From: Blastocatellia bacterium
GTDB taxonomy: Bacteria; Acidobacteriota; Blastocatellia; Pyrinomonadales; Pyrinomonadaceae
Direction: 5' to 3'
Assembly: GCA_003175865.1 (NCBI GenBank)
Contig: PSRF01000375.1
Span: 1 to 7,771, forward strand
DNA: 7,771 nt
Numbering within the stretch: position 1 is the first letter of the stretch; each line of letters begins with the position of its first letter. Below, in pieces: positions 1 through 7,232 of this stretch. Made by a program: the position numbers and the translations under genes. Below the pieces are notes generated by a model. The model was given only the letters and a program-made list of their open reading frames with translations. It searched no databases and was not told where the DNA came from.

Positions 1-10
1 AAAGAACAAA

Positions 11-38
11 TATGAAGTACCAAGTATAAAAGTACTTT
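11..38. repeat. Short AAGTA repeat, about 7-bp period, at the mreD 3' end
   Basis: The pentamer AAGTA occurs at 15-19, 22-26 and 30-34, spaced 7 and 8 bp apart. The last copy lies in a 10-bp palindrome, AAAGTACTTT (29-38), which overlaps the mreD stop codon (37-39). Arms AAGTAC (15-20) and GTACTT (32-37) could also pair as a hairpin with an 11-nt loop. It resembles the two other 7-bp-period repeats in this window in spacing, but not in sequence. The window edge may cut off a partner arm. It is too AT-rich to be a convincing intrinsic terminator. Confidence 0.5.
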
Positions 39-579
39 AACGTCGCCGTAACGACCCCGTGGTGCGTCTGGCTACTCGCCTGCGTGTGGCAAATTGTCTC
101 CGTTGAGCAGCACGTTCAGTTAACACTGAGTCAAGCATGTAAAGAACTATCGTTCCCACGACCGTCGTTGCAATAAGTTTATACGACATTGTCTGTACGA
201 GGGGAACAAGAGGTGGATAACCAAGCACCCGATGCCAAAAAACGTAAATAGCTGCATCCAGTACAGTCGCCGCGGCCAGTACCGGGATCCTGAGCAAGGG
301 ATTTTCAAGATTCACCCGTGTTGCCGCGAAGTAAATGATGTATGCCGTCAGCGTTTTTGAAAAGCCTCCGGCGCCAATCAGACCGCCCCCGGCCGCGTCT
401 ACAATCAGTCCCGCAAGGGTTCCGACGAGTAACGCCTGCCAGGCGTCGCGCTGCAGTGCAATGTAAACAACTACAACAAGGGGAAAGTCGATATATGAAA
501 GTGGAGGCCAAACTGCACGCAACGAAAGCTGCAGAATGATGGAGATGGCCAGAACTGCGGCAATCTTAAGTTGGGGCAT
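37..579 (-). CDS. mreD: Rod shape-determining protein MreD
   Basis: This is a 180-residue polytopic inner-membrane protein, the usual MreD size. MreD is the integral-membrane partner of MreC in the rod complex that guides side-wall peptidoglycan synthesis. Hydrophobic stretches lie at about residues 5-25, 30-44, 48-70, 75-88, 95-115 and 132-150, giving five or six membrane segments. An early PPLSYIDFPLVVVVYIAL stretch and a glycine-rich segment near residues 64-72 fit the family. The C-terminal 25 residues are very arginine-rich and probably cytosolic. The ATG is set by an in-frame TAA immediately upstream (580-582). The only Shine-Dalgarno-like bases upstream (GGAA) lie in the repeat arm at 588-617. 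Its position after mreB and mreC supports the call more strongly than its poorly conserved sequence does. Confidence 0.9.
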   Translation of the reverse strand: MPQLKIAAVLAISIILQLSLRAVWPPLSYIDFPLVVVVYIALQRDAWQALLVGTLAGLIVDAAGGGLIGAGGFSKTLTAYIIYFAATRVNLENPLLRIPVLAAATVLDAAIYVFWHRVLGYPPLVPLVQTMSYKLIATTVVGTIVLYMLDSVLTERAAQRRQFATRRRVARRTTGSLRRR

Positions 580-587
580 TTAAACAA

Positions 588-740
588 TTTCCGATTGCCG
601 ATCTTTGATTTTCGATTGATGAAACCAGCATCGGCGTCTGGCAATTGTGAATCCGCCTCTGCAGGAATAATAGAACCCTTGTTTGTACATTGCACTTACC
701 TTGACGAAGCATTCGAAAATCAAAAATCAAAAATCGAAAA
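588..740. repeat. Inverted heptad-repeat element filling the mreC-mreD gap
   Basis: Two 30-bp arms, 588-617 and 711-740, are imperfect inverted repeats matching at 24 of 30 positions. Each arm is built on a 7-bp period: GAT recurs at 593, 600, 607 and 614, and ATC recurs at 719, 726 and 733 with a TTC at 712. The arms enclose a non-repetitive core of about 93 bp. In the minus-strand mRNA four of the six mismatches become U-G wobbles, so a long stem is plausible. The element begins 3 nt after the mreC stop and ends 8 nt before the mreD ATG, so it occupies nearly the whole intercistronic gap. It has no coding potential of its own. It could be a miniature non-autonomous element or an mRNA processing or stability structure. 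Confidence 0.7.
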
Positions 741-743
741 CCG

Positions 744-1646
744 TTAGGGTTTCTTGCTCTTTTCTGCATTCGGGAGCGCCTGTTCGGGGGCGGGTCGCTG
801 CGGCGGATGATAGAGAAGCACCGCCACTTCATCCAGCTGATCAAAACCAGCGCCGGGTCTAATCAAGATTTGATGAGGTTGAGTTGCCGTTCCGTTCTTT
901 ACATCAACTACCTGACCAACGTTCAAACCTGGTGGATAGATTCCATCCTGACCAGTTGTCACCACGGAGTCGCCCACTTGGACTTTCTCGAGCCCTGAGA
1001 CGTAGCGCATCTCGATTAGACCGAGGTCTTGTCGCCCACGTATAGATCCGAGCGCACCCGATTGACCAAGTTGCCCGACAACAGCTCCCGCACCTGCCTT
1101 CTCGTCAGTTAACAACATTACCTGCGATGCCCAGGGACTGACAGTAATCACGCGACCAACAATTCCAGTCGCTGTAACTACTGGCATGTTCATGGCAATT
1201 CCTGAACTACTACCGCGATTGATTGTGACTGTGTTGAACCATAGTGATGGGTCACGTGCAATTACGCGCGCGGGCACCATTTGATATTCCGACTTTTCTT
1301 TTAAATTCAGAAGAGCCTTCAACCGGTCGTTTTCCGAGGTTTGTTGGTTCGCGTTTCGCAGTTGGTCCTGAGCGGCTGCGAGTTGTTTTTTGAGTTCTTC
1401 GTTTTCCTGGGCAGTGCTGTGGAAGTTGATAATCTGGCGGAAGAAACCGGTAGTGGCACCGGTTGCTTTAGAGGAAGCACTCTGAATCGGAGATGCAAAG
1501 GTCTGTGTCCAGATCCGTAAAAACTTTTGCTTACCGTCGCTGTCTTTGGCATCGACGGCCATGATCACCAGATTCATAAACAGCAGCATGACGAGCCAAA
1601 GTGGCGCCCTCTGCCTGATTTCCCTCTGTGTGCGAACTGTTGCCAT
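744..1646 (-). CDS. mreC: Rod shape-determining protein MreC
   Basis: This 300-residue bitopic protein matches MreC throughout. A short basic cytosolic N-terminus (TQREIRQR) precedes one membrane helix at about 14-32. A coiled coil at about 78-117 (ENEELKKQLAAAQDQL) drives dimerisation in this family. A periplasmic beta-rich domain follows at about 122-280, with conserved features such as ARVIARDPSLWFNTVTINRG, a GIVGRV motif near 161-166 and TTGQDGIYPPGL at 230-241. MreC scaffolds the elongasome by contacting PBP2 and MreD. The last 20 residues (PPQRPAPEQ and onward) are a low-complexity proline/lysine tail that is not part of the core fold. The start lies 10 nt after the mreB stop, with a weak GAAGAAG ribosome-binding site, consistent with co-transcription with mreB. 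Confidence 0.96.
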   Translation of the reverse strand: MATVRTQREIRQRAPLWLVMLLFMNLVIMAVDAKDSDGKQKFLRIWTQTFASPIQSASSKATGATTGFFRQIINFHSTAQENEELKKQLAAAQDQLRNANQQTSENDRLKALLNLKEKSEYQMVPARVIARDPSLWFNTVTINRGSSSGIAMNMPVVTATGIVGRVITVSPWASQVMLLTDEKAGAGAVVGQLGQSGALGSIRGRQDLGLIEMRYVSGLEKVQVGDSVVTTGQDGIYPPGLNVGQVVDVKNGTATQPHQILIRPGAGFDQLDEVAVLLYHPPQRPAPEQALPNAEKSKKP

Positions 1647-1656
1647 ACTTCTTCAG

Positions 1657-2703
1657 CTACATTCCGCTGGTCATCGTATTTTCCCACTTCACTCGCTTCA
1701 GCAGATCGAAATCAGAAAGCATTTTCCCAGTTCCAAGCACAACGGACGCAAGTGGGTCATCTGCGAGTGACACCGGCAAACCAGTTTCGATTGACAGTCG
1801 CTTGTCAAGATTCTTCAACAACGCTCCGCCGCCAGTTAGTACGATCCCCCGTTCGACAATGTCGGCCGAAAGCTCCGGTGGTGTCCTTTCGAGGGCTACT
1901 CGCACCGCATTGATGATTGTCGAAATCGAGTCTGCCAACGCTTCACGTACTTCTTCGTCGGTAATTGTGATCGTCTTCGGAATACCTTCAATGAGGTTTC
2001 GACCACGAACTTCGTACGACAACGGTTCGTCTAATGGATACGCAGAGCCCAGTTCGATCTTGATAGCTTCCGCCGTGCGTTCCCCAATGAGCAAGTTGTA
2101 CTTCCGTTTGATGTATTGAATGATTGCCTCGTCCATTTCGTTGCCAGCGACTCGAACTGCACGAGAATAGACGATGCCACTCAAACTAATGACCGCGATG
2201 TCAGTAGTGCCACCACCGATATCGACAACCATGTTGCCGTGCGGTTCAGTGATTGGCAGGCCCGCACCAATCGCTGCGGCCATTGCCTCTTCAACGAGGT
2301 AAACTTCTGACGCTTTAGCCCGGTATGCCGAGTCTTCAACAGCGCGGCGCTCGACCTGGGTTATTTCGGACGGAATTCCGATAACAACTCGTGGGCTGAC
2401 CCATGTTTTGCCATTGTGGGCCTTGCGGATGAAGTGTTGAAGCATTTTCTCCGTCACTTCAAAATTAGCAATCACGCCATCCTTCATTGGACGAATGGCG
2501 ACGATGTTTCCAGGGGTTCGACCTAACATGTCTTTGGCGTCGCGACCGACCGCCTCAACCTGATTGGTGACCTTATTAATTGCAACGATGGAGGGTTCCG
2601 AAACTACGATTCCTCGTCCTTTTGCATAAACCAGTGTATTTGCCGTTCCCAGGTCGATAGCTAGATCGCTGGAAAACAGACTGAAAATAGATTTGAACGC
2701 CAT
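1657..2703 (-). CDS. mreB: Rod shape-determining protein MreB, actin-like ATPase
   Basis: MreB polymerises on the inner face of the cytoplasmic membrane and orients lateral cell-wall synthesis. At 348 residues it has the typical length. The actin-fold nucleotide motifs are intact: phosphate-1 DLGTANT (17-23), a [14 protein letters not shown] connecting segment (137-150), phosphate-2 DIGGGTTD (161-168) and adenosine-binding [11 protein letters not shown] (286-296). The hydrophobic N-terminus (residues 1-10, with IFSLF) may act as the amphipathic membrane anchor seen in Gram-negative MreB. A GGGAAG ribosome-binding site lies about 12 nt before the ATG. It is the first gene of the mreBCD unit; a candidate promoter sits about 200 nt upstream. 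No residue looks aberrant. Confusion with FtsA or DnaK is excluded by the motif set. Confidence 0.98.
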   Translation of the reverse strand: MAFKSIFSLFSSDLAIDLGTANTLVYAKGRGIVVSEPSIVAINKVTNQVEAVGRDAKDMLGRTPGNIVAIRPMKDGVIANFEVTEKMLQHFIRKAHNGKTWVSPRVVIGIPSEITQVERRAVEDSAYRAKASEVYLVEEAMAAAIGAGLPITEPHGNMVVDIGGGTTDIAVISLSGIVYSRAVRVAGNEMDEAIIQYIKRKYNLLIGERTAEAIKIELGSAYPLDEPLSYEVRGRNLIEGIPKTITITDEEVREALADSISTIINAVRVALERTPPELSADIVERGIVLTGGGALLKNLDKRLSIETGLPVSLADDPLASVVLGTGKMLSDFDLLKRVKWENTMTSGM

Positions 2704-2993
2704 CTACTAATTCACTTCCCGTGGTTGTTTAGATGAAACTTCGGTGGGATCGGCGGTAACTGTAGTAATTAGTGATCCCGAGATTCGATCAGGCTCGAGT
2801 ACCGTCCGAAACAAAACTCCAAATAGCCGGTCGTTATCTCCTGACTGCGATTGTCGGGTCTCCTCTTACCCCCCAAGACGCACGAAACACGTCCGAACTT
2901 GCTAAGATACACTCTCGACACTGAACCGTAAACCGGAAACTGTACTCGTTACTTCTCACTGCATCACATCGTCGGTGGCCCATACCAAGTAAA
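2704..2993. other. mreB leader/intergenic region, no gene
   Basis: No plausible gene was found on either strand. The region separates mreB from the stop of the upstream diguanylate cyclase gene and contains the candidate promoter at 2904-2932. It also has a short possible hairpin with GGGATC/GATCCC arms near 2746-2780 and a loop of about 22 nt. If the proposed promoter is right, mreB has a leader of close to 200 nt, long enough to hold regulation, but no known riboswitch signature was recognised. Confidence 0.5.
2904..2932 (-). promoter_or_regulatory. Candidate sigma70-type promoter for mreBCD
   Basis: On the minus strand TTTACG (2927-2932) and TATCTT (2904-2909) are separated by exactly 17 bp, each matching the consensus at 4 of 6 bases. 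A purine lies at the expected start distance. This is a consensus match only, and other weak matches exist in the same gap. Confidence 0.3.
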
Positions 2994-3042
2994 TGTCCGA
3001 TAAGCTTTAGCTTGTCGTAGGTTAGCTAAACCTTATCGGACA
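2994..3042 (-). terminator. 19-bp hairpin overlapping the cyclase stop codon
   Basis: Arms 2994-3012 and 3024-3042 are inverted repeats matching at 18 of 19 positions, with an 11-nt loop. In the minus-strand transcript the 5' arm is the final coding sequence for VSDKV plus the TAG stop (3026-3028), and the other arm follows the loop. Only three U residues follow the stem. It could be an atypical intrinsic terminator or a 3'-end stabilising hairpin. It lies at the 3' end of the fecR-cyclase unit, before the mreB leader, which favours a termination or 3'-end role. Confidence 0.55.
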
Positions 3043-4627
3043 CTGCCGGCTCTGTGGTTGGTTCAGGTCTCGGTTCTATTGGTTTACTCATTGCACCTTT
3101 CGAAGCAACGTCTGCTGCAAATCTGACACAGTTCTTGTTCGCCGCCTTTGCCTCATACATCGCGGTGTCAGCGCAGGCGATCAGTTGCTGCGGAGACGAT
3201 GCGTGTACGGGAAACGCCGCAACCCCGAAACTTGCTGTTAGCGATAGTTGCAACCGTCGTCCGCCGTGAAACTGATAACGACTAATCTTTTGGCGAATGC
3301 GCTCGGCAACACTTCCGGCCAGTTCAGTACCTGTATCAGGCAAAACAATGACGAATTCGTCGCCCCCATAACGCGCGACAGCGTCGGTATCACGGACCGA
3401 AGAAAGGATGACGGCGGCCATTTCCATTAAGACGTGCGATCCGACGAGGTGCCCATGCTCATCGTTAATTCGTTTGAAATCATCAAGGTCGAGAAAAAGG
3501 GCCGCGACACTGGTTCCATATCGGCGTGCACGCCGGATTTCGTTAAGCAAGAACTGCCGTAGATAACGAGCGTTATGGAGTTTGGTAAGATCGTCTGTTT
3601 GCGACAGACGCTCGGCTTCAGCGATACGGACAGCATTTGCCAGTGCGGACGCGATTGGCAGGGACAGTGAATCGAGAAGCTCAACATCGGATCGCTTGAA
3701 ACCATGCGAGTCGGAGCCCTGACGGATTCCTTCGATCACGCCGAGTATTCGTTCGCCACAAATGAGTGGCACCGCCACGACAAATTCGCCGCGTTCTTTC
3801 TTCTTGAGAATGCCCATTCCGGCAGCGGCAAGCTTCGCTGCTTTTGTCTCGGAGCCTACTGGCAGCTCAGCCTCACCAGTCAACAACCGTCGCCACTCTT
3901 CTTCCGATCTGCCACCGGCTGGCGATGTAGCTTTGCGAACAGCGATCGCTTCCAATGTCGATCCTTCAAAGCCTTTCGCATCCGAGAACAAATAAATGGC
4001 CCATCGATCCGCATAGATCAACTGCTGCAACCCCGCCAGCGCGCTATGGGCAGCGCCACTTTGATCGCCGATGAAGTGTAACGATGAAACGAGATCGAAA
4101 GCCTGGCGCAGGCGATTGGCTTTTAACTTTGCAGGTAGTGATAACGAACCACCTTCGGTGGGTTTCTGTACGATCTCGGGCAGTCGAAGTTCACCGGTTG
4201 CGCCGTGTCCTTCGATTTCGCGCAAGAGGGCTGGGAGTTGAGCTGCTTTATCGGCGATGGCGCGGAAGCCAAGCCGTTTCAGCGTCGCACCATCGAGACT
4301 GCGAAGATTCAGACTTTGAAAACCATTTACGTGACGCCGGCAGGCGACGAGGGGTGCACCAGGCCAAAACGCTTTCGCGTGATCAATCGCCGTGTGCAAC
4401 TCGACCATGTCTGCACCGGGAACCACTTCATACAAAACAGCCAGCGGCGGTGGTCCATCAGACTCCGCGTTTTCCTGACTGGTCCGTTGGCGGGCAAGCG
4501 CGACTTCCACTTCAGCTTCACGTAGACCTTCGATGAGTGTCTTCACACCCGCCGCCCGCAACGACTCAATTAATTCGTAAGCTGGCGCCTCGTGAGCATC
4601 TGTTAGAAGTACAACGTGCCGCGACAT
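3026..4627 (-). CDS. Diguanylate cyclase with pseudo-receiver-like N-terminus, GAF and GGDEF domains
   Basis: This 533-residue, apparently cytosolic protein should make cyclic-di-GMP from two GTP. The C-terminal domain (about 340-505) contains DDLTKLHNAR (345-354), the metal-binding FLDLDDFKRINDEHGH segment (378-393) and an intact GGDEF active site (421-425). A product-inhibition I-site, RDTD (412-415), lies the canonical five residues before GGDEF, so the enzyme is predicted active and feedback-inhibited. Residues of about 170-335 form a GAF-like sensor domain (VAVPLICGERILGVIEG at 284-300). Residues 1-140 have an alternating strand/helix pattern like a response-regulator receiver, but E67 sits where the phospho-acceptor aspartate would be. 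A proline/glutamate-rich tail ends the protein. It starts 5 nt after the fecR-domain gene, with an AAAGG site (4637-4641) inside that gene's end, so the two are probably co-translated. Confidence 0.93.
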   Translation of the reverse strand: MSRHVVLLTDAHEAPAYELIESLRAAGVKTLIEGLREAEVEVALARQRTSQENAESDGPPPLAVLYEVVPGADMVELHTAIDHAKAFWPGAPLVACRRHVNGFQSLNLRSLDGATLKRLGFRAIADKAAQLPALLREIEGHGATGELRLPEIVQKPTEGGSLSLPAKLKANRLRQAFDLVSSLHFIGDQSGAAHSALAGLQQLIYADRWAIYLFSDAKGFEGSTLEAIAVRKATSPAGGRSEEEWRRLLTGEAELPVGSETKAAKLAAAGMGILKKKERGEFVVAVPLICGERILGVIEGIRQGSDSHGFKRSDVELLDSLSLPIASALANAVRIAEAERLSQTDDLTKLHNARYLRQFLLNEIRRARRYGTSVAALFLDLDDFKRINDEHGHLVGSHVLMEMAAVILSSVRDTDAVARYGGDEFVIVLPDTGTELAGSVAERIRQKISRYQFHGGRRLQLSLTASFGVAAFPVHASSPQQLIACADTAMYEAKAANKNCVRFAADVASKGAMSKPIEPRPEPTTEPAVSDKV

Positions 4628-4632
4628 CGTCT

Positions 4633-5883
4633 TTAGCCTTTTCTTGCAACGCGTCCGGTTAAAGCCAGTTTGTATTGACTGCTGTTTCCTTGAGGATCCT
4701 GTGCTTCTACAGTCACGTCTTTCGTATTTCCCGAAGCAGTAATCTGTACCTGGAATGAGCCGTCGCTAGCAGCGATAGATTCCCGATCGCCGACTCGAAT
4801 CGTTGTGCCAGGTTCGGCTTTTCCACGGACAAGGTAGATGTTGCCACCAAGTAATTCTGCCGTTAAGTTTGAAACAGCAACGGAGGAACCAGTTCCTCGG
4901 GTTGTAACCATAAACTTCTGGGGCTCGCTCCAATCACTCACTTGACCGCTTGATGCGGTTGCGCGCACACGCCAGAAGTAGACGCCGGGTCTCAAATCGT
5001 TAGCACCAAACTCGGTTGCAACCAACTGATCTCGCTCAATTACTTTTCCATCAGCAACAAAGAACGGCGACGTCGCAACCTCGACACGATAATAAGCAGC
5101 TGTGCCCGACTGTGGTCGGTACCATTTCAGCGACACACTCGCTGCACCATTGGAACCGATAAACACCTTTTGTAGATCGCGAGGTTCACCTGGCGTCGGA
5201 ACGGCGAGCAGTCGTTGCGGTGAAGACAAGCGACCCGAGTTGTTTACCGATACATACTCGTCTGCGTGAATCGCAGTCTTGTCGCCTGCGCGGTTTGTGG
5301 TTTCGACTGAACCAGATGAAACGCGAATCTCTTCAGTGCCTTCCGGGTTCACACCAAAACTCGCACCAGTCTGTTCGCCGACTTTGTTTTTGGTCTGTGG
5401 AGTTTCGACGACGTTGTTTGTGCCATCGCTTTGTTGTTCTGTGCGGACATACATCTGACCACTATCGACCTTCACGTGCACGTTCGTTTTTTTCCCGTCA
5501 TCATCTCGTGCGTTGTCACGAATGATGATTGTGCTGTTTGGTTTTACAAGGAGAGTCGAACCGTCAGCGAGGCCGATGCGAGCACGACCACTCGCCTGTG
5601 TTTGCACTGTATCGCCGGGAAAGAGTTCCGTTTCACTTGTAGCAGAGAGAGTTTCACGAGTGGTGCTTCGTATTACTCGAACGTCACCCTCAAATGAGAT
5701 GAATCGCGCGCCTGTTTGTGACTTGATTAGGGCCGCGTTCTTGAAAGGGTTACCGTACTTGTAGACGTACAGTGCGGCTCCTGCCGCCACTCCACAGAGT
5801 ACGAGTGAGGCGATCATCAGATAAAGAAAACGCTTCTGAATGATCCACCAATCAAACGCAAAACGACTGGTTCTATTCGGCAT
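4633..5883 (-). CDS. Membrane-anchored FecR-domain protein with fibronectin-III-like region
   Basis: A short N-terminal cytosolic segment (1-18) and one membrane helix (about 19-43) are followed by a large extracytoplasmic part. Residues of about 60-215 are a FecR domain: FEGDVRVIRS, LFPGDTVQTQASGRARIGLADGSTL at 87-111 and the later VSSGSVETTNRAGDKTAIHADEYVSV. Residues of about 235-328 resemble a fibronectin type III fold, with SVSLKWY, YYRVEVATS and GVYFWRVRA. The last 75 residues form another beta-rich Ig-like module (VRGKAEPGTTIRV, then ASDGSFQVQI). In classical systems FecR relays a signal from an outer-membrane receptor to a sigma factor. Neither partner is present here and the adjacent gene is a diguanylate cyclase, so it may sense envelope conditions or act structurally. 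The 416-residue protein starts at an ATG with only a weak purine-rich site upstream. Confidence 0.85.
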   Translation of the reverse strand: MPNRTSRFAFDWWIIQKRFLYLMIASLVLCGVAAGAALYVYKYGNPFKNAALIKSQTGARFISFEGDVRVIRSTTRETLSATSETELFPGDTVQTQASGRARIGLADGSTLLVKPNSTIIIRDNARDDDGKKTNVHVKVDSGQMYVRTEQQSDGTNNVVETPQTKNKVGEQTGASFGVNPEGTEEIRVSSGSVETTNRAGDKTAIHADEYVSVNNSGRLSSPQRLLAVPTPGEPRDLQKVFIGSNGAASVSLKWYRPQSGTAAYYRVEVATSPFFVADGKVIERDQLVATEFGANDLRPGVYFWRVRATASSGQVSDWSEPQKFMVTTRGTGSSVAVSNLTAELLGGNIYLVRGKAEPGTTIRVGDRESIAASDGSFQVQITASGNTKDVTVEAQDPQGNSSQYKLALTGRVARKG

Positions 5884-6048
5884 TGTTAGCTTCGACTTAT
5901 GGGCTGAAAGGGCATCAGGTTGAGACGCTCTTTGGCGGCGAGGCCTTCCAGCTGGAGGGTCTTTCCCGCACGTTAGGAGTGGATCCGATCGGGCATTGGC
6001 GACGCTAAAAGTCGAGGTCGCCCGGGCAGTTAAGAACTACCAATTTGA
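5884..6048. other. GC-rich fecR leader region, no assigned gene
   Basis: This stretch lies between the fecR-domain start and its candidate promoter. Positions of about 5904-6035 are visibly more GC-rich than 6036-6130, and an 8-bp palindrome, GCCCGGGC, sits at 6020-6027. A 28-codon minus-strand frame (5889-5972) is free of stops and ends at a TAA two bases before the fecR ATG, but it has no convincing start or ribosome-binding site. A plus-strand frame across the same bases is open to a TAA at 6006-6008. Neither is annotated as a gene. It may be untranslated leader or a decayed gene fragment. Confidence 0.4.
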
Positions 6049-6077
6049 AATCTAACACACCAAACTATCTGGTTCAA
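6049..6077 (-). promoter_or_regulatory. Candidate sigma70-type promoter for the fecR-cyclase unit
   Basis: Minus-strand TTGAAC (6072-6077) and TAGATT (6049-6054) are 17 bp apart, each a 4 of 6 consensus match. The position, just past the possible terC terminator and upstream of fecR, is sensible. It would give a leader of about 160 nt. The assignment rests on consensus and position only. Confidence 0.33.
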
Positions 6078-6091
6078 GCACGTTTAATTCG

Positions 6092-6112
6092 AAAATGGCC
6101 CATTTTTGGCCA
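6092..6112 (-). terminator. Weak candidate terminator for terC
   Basis: On the minus strand, TGGCC (6112-6108) pairs with GGCCA (6100-6096) around a 7-nt loop and is followed directly by four T residues (6095-6092). It lies about 32 nt past the terC stop. The 5-bp stem is short, so the call is tentative. Confidence 0.35.
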
Positions 6113-6143
6113 AGTCTGATGATTTTTCAGCCTGTGAATGTGT

Positions 6144-7232
6144 TCAGTCGGATTCCGAGTGAGTAACCTTGGAGCGCTCAGGTGGCTCATTTGGTCTGTC
6201 GGATTCGACGGAGTCAGGAGCGTCTACTGGCTCGGCTGAGTTCTCAGGGGATTCTTCTAACAGTGGGAGATCGAAGTCTGGGGGTAAATCGACATGTATC
6301 GTGGAGTCGGACTCTTTTGCGAAGAGGAGTGACGCGATAACTGAGCCGAGTAAGACCACAGCAACGAAAACAAGCGAAATCCAGATTGGAACGTGTACTC
6401 CAAGTGCAACAACGAGCATCTTCAGGCCAATAAAAGTCAGGACGATCGCCAGTCCAGTTCGGAGGTAGTGGAACTTCTCGACCACTCCGGCCAGAAGGAA
6501 GTACATAGATCGTAATCCCAGAATTGCAAAGACGTTGGACGTGTAAACGATAAACGTATTCGTTGTAATGGCAAAAATTGCAGGGATTGAATCAACCGCG
6601 AAAATCAGATCCGTGACTTCTACAACGATGAGGACGAGCAACAGCAACGTGCCTGTCCTCTTGCCCTCAACCTTCGTAAAGAATTTCTTGTCTTCGTACT
6701 CATGAGTCAAAGGCAAGAAACGTGTGACGAATCGCACTACCGGATTCTGATCGGGTTGGATGTCCGTATCTTCCTGCTTGAACATCTTGATGCCGGTGTA
6801 AACGAGAAAGGCACCGAAGATGTAGATAATCCAGTTGAAACGATTGATGAGAGAGGCGCCAACAAAGATCATCGTCAAGCGCATGACCAGGGCGCCTACA
6901 ACGCCCCAGAACAAGACGCGGTGCTGATACTTTGATGGGACCTTGAAGAAGGAAAAGATCAGCAGAAAGACGAACAGGTTATCAACGGAAAGCGAAAGCT
7001 CAATGAGATACCCGGTGAGAAACTCTAAACCACGTTGCTTGCTCTGATAGTGAAACACCAGGGAGGCAAAGACCATTGCAAGAGTGATCCAAACCCCACT
7101 CCAGATCCACGCTTCTCTGTATCGGATTGTGTGAGCTTTTCGATTGAAAAGACCGAGATCGAGGCTCAGCATTAGGAGTATGAAGACACTGAATCCAATC
7201 CAGAGCCATGTTGAGCCGCTGATCGCGTCCAT
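6144..7232 (-). CDS. TerC/Alx-family integral membrane protein, probable metal-ion exporter
   Basis: This 362-residue protein has about eight or nine hydrophobic helices between residues 8 and 305 and matches the TerC/Alx family. The two family motifs are clear: GYLIELSLSVDNLFVFLL (74-91) and the related EVTDLIFAVDSIPAIFA (205-221). Their acidic residues E78, D84, E205, D208 and D214, with D25 in the first helix (LSLDLG), are placed to bind a cation in the membrane. Characterised relatives such as E. coli Alx are linked to manganese export, so a metal role is likelier than tellurite resistance. Residues of about 306-362 form an unusually long hydrophilic, acidic, proline-rich tail lacking family conservation. 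No good Shine-Dalgarno sequence precedes the ATG. The gene is monocistronic in this window and divergent from the next gene. Confidence 0.93.
   Translation of the reverse strand: MDAISGSTWLWIGFSVFILLMLSLDLGLFNRKAHTIRYREAWIWSGVWITLAMVFASLVFHYQSKQRGLEFLTGYLIELSLSVDNLFVFLLIFSFFKVPSKYQHRVLFWGVVGALVMRLTMIFVGASLINRFNWIIYIFGAFLVYTGIKMFKQEDTDIQPDQNPVVRFVTRFLPLTHEYEDKKFFTKVEGKRTGTLLLLVLIVVEVTDLIFAVDSIPAIFAITTNTFIVYTSNVFAILGLRSMYFLLAGVVEKFHYLRTGLAIVLTFIGLKMLVVALGVHVPIWISLVFVAVVLLGSVIASLLFAKESDSTIHVDLPPDFDLPLLEESPENSAEPVDAPDSVESDRPNEPPERSKVTHSESD

Noticed and set aside
588..740. CRISPR-like array
   Set aside because: Repeat units are 7 bp and degenerate, with no spacer-length unique sequences between units and no cas genes.
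471..844. Minus-strand frames crossing the mreC-mreD gap
   Set aside because: They overlap mreC or mreD in other frames, and their repetitive FLIFDF / NRKSKIGNRK segments are translations of the heptad repeat.
1628..2119. 163-codon plus-strand open frame inside mreB
   Set aside because: It is antisense to strongly conserved mreB coding sequence, is serine/arginine-rich and matches no family. It is a shadow of the real gene.
4084..4536. 150-codon plus-strand frame opposite the cyclase N-terminus
   Set aside because: It is antisense to a convincing coding region, rich in Arg/His/Gln, with no recognisable domain or start signal.
6169..6468. 99-codon Ser/Gly/Thr-rich plus-strand frame
   Set aside because: It is antisense to the acidic tail and last helices of the TerC gene; its composition simply mirrors that tail.
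6144..7232. Tellurite resistance determinant
   Set aside because: No terB, terD, terE or terZ genes accompany it. Lone TerC/Alx proteins are better linked to metal-ion, especially manganese, homeostasis.
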